Source: Limiplasma merdipullorum | GTDB lineage: Bacteria; Bacillota; Clostridia; Christensenellales; Aristaeellaceae | Direction: 5' to 3' | NCBI GenBank assembly: GCA_018711955.1 | Contig: DVHQ01000051.1 | Coordinates: 1-6,799 of the forward strand | DNA: 6,799 nt | Shown here: piece after piece, positions 1 to 4,492 of the stretch | Layout: every line of letters starts with the position of its first letter | Position numbering within the stretch: the stretch's first letter is position 1 | Translations under genes and position numbers: made by a program | The notes under the pieces: generated by a model | Told to the model about the DNA's origin: nothing | Database searches by the model: none | What the model saw: only the letters and a program-made list of their open reading frames with translations

Positions 1-315
1 ACCTCGCCGGTGGAGACCATCGACATGTGGCCCAAGGTGCGCGCGGGGGAAGAGCGCTGGATCTTTCCCAACATGGAAAAGGCCGACGTGATGTTCAATA
101 CCTCGCTGCACTACGAGCTGCCGGTGCTCAAAACCATCGCCTACGAGCTGCTGCTCTCCATCCCCCGCACCGCGCCGGAGTATCTGGTGGCGCATCGCCT
201 GCTGAAGGTGCTGCACTATTTCCTGCCGGTGGACGGCGATGTGATGGACGAAATCCCGCCTCTGAGCATTCTTCGCGAGTTCATCGGAGAGTGTTCATTT
301 TATGACATGCATTGA
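1..315 (+). CDS. Nucleoside (uridine-type) kinase, C-terminal part, 5' end outside window
   Basis: The open frame runs in from the left edge and ends at TGA 313-315, giving 104 visible residues; a GTG at 10-12 is internal, not the start. The segment matches the end of the P-loop uridine kinase/phosphoribulokinase-like nucleoside kinases of clostridia: a T-S-P-x-E-T-I-x-M-W start, then R-x-G-E-E-R with I-F-P, E-K-A-D-V-M-F-N, Y-E-L-P-V-L-K and a final P-P-x-S-I-L-R-E-F-I-G. By family knowledge these enzymes use ATP or GTP to phosphorylate nucleosides in the cytoplasm for salvage, and often carry an N-terminal TGS-like domain. The Walker A motif and N-terminal domain lie outside the window, so the exact substrate cannot be judged. 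The next gene has its own promoter across this stop codon, so the kinase probably ends its own unit or reads weakly into the glycosyltransferases. Confidence 0.85.
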   Translation, partial: TSPVETIDMWPKVRAGEERWIFPNMEKADVMFNTSLHYELPVLKTIAYELLLSIPRTAPEYLVAHRLLKVLHYFLPVDGDVMDEIPPLSILREFIGECSFYDMH

Positions 316-366
316 CATGCGGCAGGGGATATAGTATAAATAAGTGTTGCCTGTTGCCGGACATGC
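303..366 (+). repeat. Three GACATGC repeats around the glycosyltransferase promoter
   Basis: GACATGC occurs at 304-310, 314-320 and 360-366. The first two extend to TGACATGC and are exactly 10 bases apart, so they face the same side of the helix. The second overlaps the -35 box and the third lies just downstream of the predicted transcription start. The positions suit a regulator binding site, but no regulator is known and the first copy is within coding sequence. Confidence 0.35.
312..340 (+). promoter_or_regulatory. Sigma-A type promoter for the glycosyltransferase pair
   Basis: A perfect -35 TTGACA (312-317) is followed after 17 bases by TATAAA (335-340). Transcription would begin near 346-348, about 40 bases before the GTG start at 387. 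The -35 box overlaps the stop codon of the upstream kinase gene. Confidence 0.7.
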
Positions 367-370
367 AGAT

Positions 371-376
371 GGAAGG
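371..376 (+). promoter_or_regulatory. Ribosome binding site supporting the GTG start at 387
   Basis: GGAAGG lies 10 bases upstream of GTG 387-389. No other start nearby keeps the full first membrane helix with a comparable site. Confidence 0.6.
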
Positions 377-386
377 ATGTTAGCCT

Positions 387-1763
387 GTGGAAATCGTAGC
401 GGCAGTCATTGAGGCTGTCATGGGTATCATGAGCGCCTGGCTGGTATTGATGCTGCTCTACCAGCTGTGCATCAGCTTCTTTGGCTTCAAGCGCAATACC
501 AAAAACTATCAGGATCACGATCCGCAGATGCGCTTTCTGGTGCTTGTGCCCGCTCACAACGAGGAAGCGGTCATTGCGGATATCATCGACAACCTGGAGC
601 ACATGGAATATCCGCGCGAGCTGTATGACTTTTATATCCTTGCCGATAATTGCACGGACAGGACCGTGGAAGTGGCGCGCCGCATGGGGGCCAACGTGCT
701 GGAAAGCCACAAGGAGAGTCCCGATGCGCCGACCGGCAAGCCCATCGTCTTGCAGAAGGCGCTTAACGCCCTGGCCGGATATCAGGATCATTACGACCTG
801 GTCATGTTCTTTGACGCCGACAACTTGATCGACCCCAACATGTTTCTGGAGGTCAACAGCCAGTACCTCTCGGCAGAGGGCAAGGCGGACATCATCCAGT
901 GCTACCTGGGCTGCAAAAACCGCAAGGGCATGGTGGCCATGTTCTATTACATGACCTATACCATTACCAACCGGTTTTTCCAATACGCCAAAAGCCGGCT
1001 GGGCCTCAACAGCGTGATCGGCGGCACGGGCTTTGCCGTATCGGCGAAGTACCTGTACAAGCGCGGCGGATGGACCGCCATGTCGCTTACCGAGGACTTT
1101 GAGCTGCAGATCGAGGCCACCTGCGACGGCAAGCGCATTTTGTGGAACAATAACGTGCGTATCTATGACGAAAAGCCCACGCGCTTTTACGCCAGTTTCC
1201 GCCAGCGCACGCGCTGGGCGCAGGGACACTGGTTTGTAGCCTTCAAAAACACGGGCCGGCTGTTTCGGGCCCTGTTTCAGAGGCGCATCCGGCTGGGGGA
1301 ATTTATCTCCACGTTTTTCTATATGTACAGCCTTACCCCCTATGTGGTGCTGATGGTGCAGCTGGCCCTGGGGCTCCTGATGGAACTGTTCAAACTGGTG
1401 GGCTGGATTGAGAGTCCCCCCGTGCACGCCACCATGGAGAGCTGGCTTACGCTGAACTGGCCGAGCATCGTGCTGTTTATCTATTCCTTTATCTTTTTGT
1501 TCTATATGGGCGAGTGGCTGGACAATCACCGGCGTGTGGATCTGAAGATCCTGCTGCCCATGCTGTGCAGCATGGTAATCAACACCATGCTGGCGGGATG
1601 GGCGCAGGTGGTGGGCCTGTTCAAGCACCGTCATCAGACGAACTGGGTCAAGACCGAGCATTCCATCAATCATCTGGAGGACATGACGGTACGCCTGGAA
1701 GATGTGGGCCTGGCCGGCGTGGAACCGGACGAGGAAAGCAGAGAGGACAGCGTCAGAGCCTGA
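387..1763 (+). CDS. Membrane-bound family 2 glycosyltransferase, processive (cellulose/PNAG synthase-like) type
   Basis: 458 residues, GTG start. A membrane helix lies at about 8-33, a cytoplasmic GT-A domain at about 48-290, and three membrane helices at about 308-333, 358-375 and 386-410. The catalytic signature is complete: P-A-H-N-E-E (55-60), L-A-D-N-C-T-D (85-91), the metal-binding D-A-D (143-145), the general-base motif T-E-D (235-237) and Q-R-T-R-W (273-277), the Q/R-x-x-R-W motif of processive synthases. In this family a UDP-sugar is added on the cytoplasmic side and the growing chain may be passed through the membrane helices. No PilZ domain is seen, so nothing indicates c-di-GMP control. 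The tail (about 430-458) is acidic and probably unstructured. A second glycosyltransferase follows after 21 bases, suggesting joint work on an exopolysaccharide or cell-surface glycan. The sugar and product cannot be read from sequence; a non-processive lipid-linked sugar transferase is the main alternative. Confidence 0.88.
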   Translation: MEIVAAVIEAVMGIMSAWLVLMLLYQLCISFFGFKRNTKNYQDHDPQMRFLVLVPAHNEEAVIADIIDNLEHMEYPRELYDFYILADNCTDRTVEVARRMGANVLESHKESPDAPTGKPIVLQKALNALAGYQDHYDLVMFFDADNLIDPNMFLEVNSQYLSAEGKADIIQCYLGCKNRKGMVAMFYYMTYTITNRFFQYAKSRLGLNSVIGGTGFAVSAKYLYKRGGWTAMSLTEDFELQIEATCDGKRILWNNNVRIYDEKPTRFYASFRQRTRWAQGHWFVAFKNTGRLFRALFQRRIRLGEFISTFFYMYSLTPYVVLMVQLALGLLMELFKLVGWIESPPVHATMESWLTLNWPSIVLFIYSFIFLFYMGEWLDNHRRVDLKILLPMLCSMVINTMLAGWAQVVGLFKHRHQTNWVKTEHSINHLEDMTVRLEDVGLAGVEPDEESREDSVRA

Positions 1764-1770
1764 CGCGCCG

Positions 1771-1778
1771 GGGAGGGG
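1771..1778 (+). promoter_or_regulatory. Ribosome binding site supporting the TTG start at 1785
   Basis: GGGAGGGG ends 6 bases before TTG 1785-1787. The spacing decides for this rare start codon; the protein then begins directly at the conserved V-S-V-I-V-P-V-Y-N strand. Confidence 0.7.
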
Positions 1779-1784
1779 AACGCG

Positions 1785-2609
1785 TTGCCGACGAAAGGGG
1801 CGGCCGTCAGTGTGATCGTGCCGGTCTACAATGCGGAAAAAACGCTTGTGAGCTGCATCGGGAGCGTGCTGCACCAGCCCTTTGAAGATATTGAAGTGCT
1901 GGCTGTGGATGACGGCAGTACCGATCAAAGCCTGGCGCTTCTGCGGGAGATTGCCGCGCAGGACGGAAGGGTGCGCGTGTTTGCGCAGGACAACAGCGGC
2001 GTGGCTGCCGCGCGTAACCTGGCCCTGAACCATGCGGTCGGAACATACGTGCAGTTTGTGGACAGCGATGACCTGCTGGCGCCCGACGCCACCGGGCGCA
2101 TGGTGGAGGCCATGGAGCGGCGCAGGTGCGACCTGGTCATCGCCCCGTATACGGAGGTGCTCGGCCAGCTGCGCCAGAAGCGCGGATTTCTGGATCAGGA
2201 CATGATTCTCAGCCAGCGTCAGTTTTTGGACAGGCTGTCCGCACATCCCAACAGCTTCTTTTATGCCGTGCTTTGGAACAAGCTCTACCGCCGCGATGTG
2301 ATTCTCCGCAATGCCATCCGCTGCGACAGACGGCTGCCCTGGGGCGAGGATTTTGCCTTCAACACGCAGTACTACCGTTGGGTGCGATATGTGGCGGTGC
2401 TGGGCGAGCCTGTGTATGACTATGTGAGAAGCCCGGGCGGGCTCGCACTGTCCACCTCGCGGCAGGCGGTGATTCATCCCTGGAACGCCATGAAGGTGAA
2501 AACGGAGCTGTATCGCTATTATGTCCGCCTCTATGAGCAGACGGGGCTGTATGAGGAATATCGCCGCGTGCTGCCGCAATATCTGTTCAAGGTCACGCTG
2601 AATAACTGA
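1785..2609 (+). CDS. Family 2 glycosyltransferase (GT-A fold), cytoplasmic
   Basis: 274 residues from a TTG start. The N-terminal half is a textbook GT2 domain: V-S-V-I-V-P-V-Y-N (8-16), V-D-D-G-S-T-D (41-47) for nucleotide binding, the N-S-G-V-A-A-A-R-N segment (70-78) and F-V-D-S-D-D (91-96) with the metal-binding D-S-D. G-E-D-F (187-190) supplies the probable catalytic acidic pair, preceded by W-N-K-L-Y-R-R (164-170), typical of the EpsJ-like surface-polysaccharide transferases. There is no signal peptide or clear membrane helix, so it should act in the cytoplasm or on the inner face of the membrane, moving a sugar from a nucleotide donor to a lipid-linked or glycan acceptor. It lies 21 bases after the membrane synthase and shares its promoter, and ends just before a strong hairpin. 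Length is usual to slightly short for the group. Donor and acceptor are unknown. Confidence 0.87.
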   Translation: MPTKGAAVSVIVPVYNAEKTLVSCIGSVLHQPFEDIEVLAVDDGSTDQSLALLREIAAQDGRVRVFAQDNSGVAAARNLALNHAVGTYVQFVDSDDLLAPDATGRMVEAMERRRCDLVIAPYTEVLGQLRQKRGFLDQDMILSQRQFLDRLSAHPNSFFYAVLWNKLYRRDVILRNAIRCDRRLPWGEDFAFNTQYYRWVRYVAVLGEPVYDYVRSPGGLALSTSRQAVIHPWNAMKVKTELYRYYVRLYEQTGLYEEYRRVLPQYLFKVTLNN

Positions 2610-2616
2610 AACAACG

Positions 2617-2650
2617 GGGCCCGCCAAAGCACAGCCGCTTTGACGGGCCC
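2617..2650. terminator. Hairpin terminator between convergent genes, probably bidirectional
   Basis: GGGCCCG (2617-2623) and CAAAGC (2625-2630) pair with GCTTTG (2637-2642) and CGGGCCC (2644-2650), with one C/A mismatch and a 6-base loop. It starts 7 bases after the stop of the glycosyltransferase and lies 55 bases past the stop of the convergent minus-strand gene. The trailing T-runs are weak on both strands (TTCCCTT at 2651-2657; GTTGTTT read on minus), so its efficiency is uncertain. Confidence 0.75.
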
Positions 2651-2705
2651 TTCCCTTGTGCCACCGCGATTCTGACGCGGCATGAGCAGTGAACCGCGCC
2701 GCGCC

Positions 2706-3902
2706 TTACTCCGTGACGACCTCGCAGGCGCTCACGCGGATCAGCGCCGCGTCCACCAGCTCCAGCTCGTCCTGACGGTCGTTCACGCGGTTGGAGGAAC
2801 GCTCGGCGTTGGTCAGCATCCATGCCTCGCCGTTCCAGGTGAACATGATTTCGCCGGAGAATTCCTCCCTGCGCGGCTGGGCGTCGCGCATCTCCACCAC
2901 CTGGCCGTTGAGGTCCACCAGCGTGAAGCGGGCATGCGTGTACGTCTTTTCCGACCAGGTGCGGCAGAATACATAGCCGCCGTCCACCGGCGTAAACTCG
3001 GTTCCGATGCCGGTGGGCACGGGCAGCTCCCACAAAAGCGTGCCGTCCTGGTCCAGGCACAGCAGGCTCATGGCCGTCGTCTCGCGTGTGTCGGGGTCCG
3101 TGTGGGACCAGAGGAAAACGATGCTGCCGTCCTTTTGCAGGCAGGGCGAACCGAAGTCCCCGGAGGCATATTTGTCAGGCGAGAACCTCCAGCGCTCGGT
3201 GCCGTTTGCGTCCACATAGGCCAGGGCGGCGAGGCGTTCCCCCTCCACCATGAAGAAGCCGCAGACGATCTGCCCATCCGGCGTGGCCAGCACCGAGCGC
3301 CCGCCAGTGCTTCTCACAGAGGAGTCCCCGGTGTCGGGCAGGGTGTATATTCCTGATTCATCCGCAAACTGGGTGTCCACCTCGTAGCCGGAAAAGACAT
3401 AGCCCCCCGCGCACCGGTCGCCCGGAAGCTCAAACGGGGCGGTCGCGGGCAGGCTTGCCTCGCCCGCAGGCTCGCCATCCTGCGTGAAGTAGCGGATGGC
3501 AACCGCTTCCGTCACCTGGCTGGGGCTGTTGTAGTACAGCACGGCGATGCGTCCGTCCGCCAGCACCTGCGGCACCACGTAGCGGGTGGTGCCCTGCGCG
3601 CCGTCGATGACCTCCCAGGCGATGCTCATATCCGGGTTCAGACACAGAAGCCAGGCGCGCCTTTCTCCTGAGGCGAAGGGTAGCTGCTCCTGGCCTTTGC
3701 GTCCCAGCTGGGTGGAGCCGTTGAGCAGCAGGCACCCGTTGGGCAGGGGCGTGGCTTCATAGAAGGTTTCCTGCCCGGTGCCGCCGAAGTACCAGGTATC
3801 GGCGGTCTGATCGTCCGCCAGGGCGGCGGGACACAGCAGCGCCAGCAGCAGTAGCGCGATCAGCAAGCGCCCCATGAGGCGTTTGAATGCTCTGTTCATC
3901 AT
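2706..3902 (-). CDS. Secreted protein with beta-propeller-like (PQQ/WD40-like) repeats, function unknown
   Basis: 398 residues, stop TAA at 2706-2708. The N-terminus has a classic Sec signal peptide: positive residues (R4, K7, R8, R12), a Leu/Ala core at about 13-23, then P-A-A-L-A with probable signal peptidase I cleavage after A29. The mature part is built of repeating beta-strand units of propeller type: A-W-E-V (95-98), Y-V-D-A-N-G-T-E-R-W-R-F (229-240), C-L-D-Q-D-G-T-L-L-W-E (282-292) and V-D-L-N-G-Q-V-V (329-336), with G-G-Y-V-F turns at 166-170 and 308-312. No catalytic motif, sortase signal or membrane anchor is visible. Two ATG codons stand in tandem (3902-3900 and 3899-3897); the second has the better 8-base distance to the AGGAGGA site. 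The gene is divergent from a BlaI-like repressor operon and its promoter carries the same operator motif, so it is the likely target of that system. Role unknown; ligand or envelope-polymer binding is only a guess. Confidence 0.8.
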   Translation of the reverse strand: MMNRAFKRLMGRLLIALLLLALLCPAALADDQTADTWYFGGTGQETFYEATPLPNGCLLLNGSTQLGRKGQEQLPFASGERRAWLLCLNPDMSIAWEVIDGAQGTTRYVVPQVLADGRIAVLYYNSPSQVTEAVAIRYFTQDGEPAGEASLPATAPFELPGDRCAGGYVFSGYEVDTQFADESGIYTLPDTGDSSVRSTGGRSVLATPDGQIVCGFFMVEGERLAALAYVDANGTERWRFSPDKYASGDFGSPCLQKDGSIVFLWSHTDPDTRETTAMSLLCLDQDGTLLWELPVPTGIGTEFTPVDGGYVFCRTWSEKTYTHARFTLVDLNGQVVEMRDAQPRREEFSGEIMFTWNGEAWMLTNAERSSNRVNDRQDELELVDAALIRVSACEVVTE

Positions 3903-3907
3903 AGGAT

Positions 3908-3914
3908 TCCTCCT
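3908..3914 (-). promoter_or_regulatory. Ribosome binding site of the secreted propeller gene
   Basis: On the minus strand AGGAGGA lies 5 bases before the first ATG of a tandem pair and 8 bases before the second, which slightly favours the second as the true start. Confidence 0.75.
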
Positions 3915-3949
3915 GATTCGTTTTTCGTCTGTCCCTTGCCGTCACCATC

Positions 3950-3978
3950 ATACTACATCACGTCTTACAAATTGTCAA
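3950..3978 (-). promoter_or_regulatory. Promoter of the secreted propeller gene
   Basis: Read on the minus strand, TTGACA (3978-3973) is followed after 17 bases by TAGTAT (3955-3950). Transcription would start near 3943 and give a leader of about 40 bases. Operator copy 1 (3951-3967) covers the -10 box and half of the spacer, so a bound protein would block RNA polymerase. Confidence 0.7.
3951..3967 (+). promoter_or_regulatory. Operator copy 1 (BlaI-type dyad) on the propeller promoter
   Basis: TACTACATCACGTCTTA. It shares TAnnACATnnnGTCTTA with copies 2 and 3. The left arm TACTACA matches the half-site I recall for the staphylococcal mec operator; the right arm is CGTCTTA. It overlaps the -10 box of the minus-strand promoter. 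Confidence 0.6.
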
Positions 3979-4016
3979 CCATCGGATGCGTTTGTTACAA
4001 ATTGAAAATCGTCGGA
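3965..4016 (+). repeat. Imperfect 22-base direct repeat, 30-base period
   Basis: The segments 3965-3986 and 3995-4016 agree at 18 of 22 positions, sharing TTACAAATTG at the start and TCGGA at the end. The first copy contains the -35 box of the minus-strand promoter; the second lies between the two divergent promoters and overlaps neither. It may be a second protein-binding element or the trace of a local duplication. Confidence 0.55.
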
Positions 4017-4023
4017 GAGGGGA

Positions 4024-4052
4024 TTGACAACAAGTAAGACAGAATGTATTAT
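4024..4052 (+). promoter_or_regulatory. Promoter of the repressor-receptor operon
   Basis: TTGACA (4024-4029), a 17-base spacer and TATTAT (4047-4052). Transcription would begin near 4059. The 29-base segment matches the divergent promoter in inverted orientation at 22 of 29 positions. Operator copy 2 overlaps the -10 box and copy 3 starts about five bases after the transcription start. Confidence 0.78.
4035..4051 (-). promoter_or_regulatory. Operator copy 2 (BlaI-type dyad) on the repressor promoter
   Basis: On the minus strand TAATACATTCTGTCTTA. This is the most symmetric copy: TAAtACA and TGTcTTA pair at six of seven positions around a 3-base centre. It contains the TACA half-site typical of BlaI/MecI/CopY-family operators and overlaps the -10 box. 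Confidence 0.65.
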
Positions 4053-4063
4053 AAGGCTGTCTG

Positions 4064-4080
4064 TAACACATGTCGTCTTA
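4064..4080 (+). promoter_or_regulatory. Operator copy 3 just downstream of the repressor transcription start
   Basis: TAACACATGTCGTCTTA, same pattern as copies 1 and 2. It lies at about +5 to +21 of the predicted transcript, before the ribosome binding site, a usual place for a roadblock operator. Confidence 0.6.
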
Positions 4081-4090
4081 TCAAAACGCG

Positions 4091-4097
4091 AAGGGGG
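4091..4097 (+). promoter_or_regulatory. Ribosome binding site deciding the repressor start at 4106
   Basis: AAGGGGG ends 8 bases before ATG 4106-4108. The in-frame ATG at 4070 has no such site and lies inside operator copy 3, about ten bases from the predicted transcript end. Confidence 0.75.
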
Positions 4098-4105
4098 AAA
4101 CCCAT

Positions 4106-4492
4106 ATGAAATCGCAGCGTTTGCCCGATACCGAATTTGAAATCATGACCTATATCTGGGACCGCGAGCCGCCCGTGACCACCACCATGGTGATGGAGGC
4201 GCTGGGTCGGGCGCGGGGCTGGAAGATCCAGACCGTAGTCACGCTTTTTGCGCGGCTGACCGAGCGCGGCTTTCTGCGCGTGGAGCGGGGCAGCGGACGG
4301 GAGCGGGCGTTTTATCCCATCATCACGCGGGAGGAATACCTGCGCATGGAAACGGAGAGCTTTGTGGAGCACTACCACCGCAACAGCTTCAAAAGCCTGC
4401 TGACCGCCCTGGAAAGCGAGCGCCTGACCGAAAGCGACCTGGATGAGCTGAGCCGGTGGCTTCAGCGGCAAAAGGAGGGCGGCCGTTCGTGA
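4106..4492 (+). CDS. BlaI/MecI-family winged-helix transcriptional repressor
   Basis: 128 residues, close to the usual family length. It begins with the family hallmark L-P-D-T-E-F-E-I-M-T-Y-I-W (6-18). The winged-helix DNA-binding domain follows, with the recognition helix around W39-K40-I-Q-T-V-V-T-L-F-A-R-L (39-51) and the wing at about 54-70 (G-F-L-R-V-E-R-G-S-G-R-E-R-A-F-Y). The C-terminal part (about 74-120) is helical, as expected for the dimerisation domain that is cleaved in BlaI and MecI; the staphylococcal Asn-Phe cleavage pair is not evident here. Such proteins bind TACA/TGTA dyads as dimers and repress until a BlaR1-type receptor triggers their loss. Its stop codon overlaps the receptor start. 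Three matching dyads lie in its own promoter region and in the divergent promoter, so self-repression and control of the secreted propeller gene are likely. No beta-lactamase gene is in the window, so the symbol blaI is not assigned. Confidence 0.92.
   Translation: MKSQRLPDTEFEIMTYIWDREPPVTTTMVMEALGRARGWKIQTVVTLFARLTERGFLRVERGSGRERAFYPIITREEYLRMETESFVEHYHRNSFKSLLTALESERLTESDLDELSRWLQRQKEGGRS
4473..4479 (+). promoter_or_regulatory. Ribosome binding site deciding the receptor start at GTG 4489
   Basis: AGGAGGG, inside the end of the repressor gene, lies 9 bases before GTG 4489-4491. An in-frame GTG at 4456 is upstream of this site and would add eleven residues ahead of the first membrane helix, so it is unlikely. 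Confidence 0.75.

Noticed and set aside
345..358. Tandem TGTTGCC repeat in the leader of the glycosyltransferase transcript
   Set aside because: Only two 7-base units, with no pairing partner or further copy; likely chance.
300..2627. Open frame of 775 codons on the minus strand opposite the two glycosyltransferases
   Set aside because: It spans two well-supported GT2 genes and the gap between them. Its product is rich in His, Gln, Val and Arg with no recognisable domain, as expected for the shadow of GC-biased codons.
2664..2680. Small inverted repeat CCGCG/CGCGG between the convergent genes
   Set aside because: A 5-base stem without a T-run in a GC-rich stretch; the hairpin at 2617-2650 is much stronger.
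3816..3902. Lipoprotein signal in the propeller protein because of Cys24
   Set aside because: The residues before Cys24 are A-L-L, without the small residue a lipobox needs at -1; P-A-A-L-A further on fits signal peptidase I.
4070..4105. Earlier ATG start for the repressor at 4070
   Set aside because: It lies inside operator copy 3 about ten bases from the predicted transcript start, has no Shine-Dalgarno site, and adds twelve residues not seen in the family.
4456..4488. Earlier GTG start for the receptor at 4456
   Set aside because: The good ribosome binding site is at 4473-4479, downstream of this codon, and the added residues precede the first membrane helix without matching the family.
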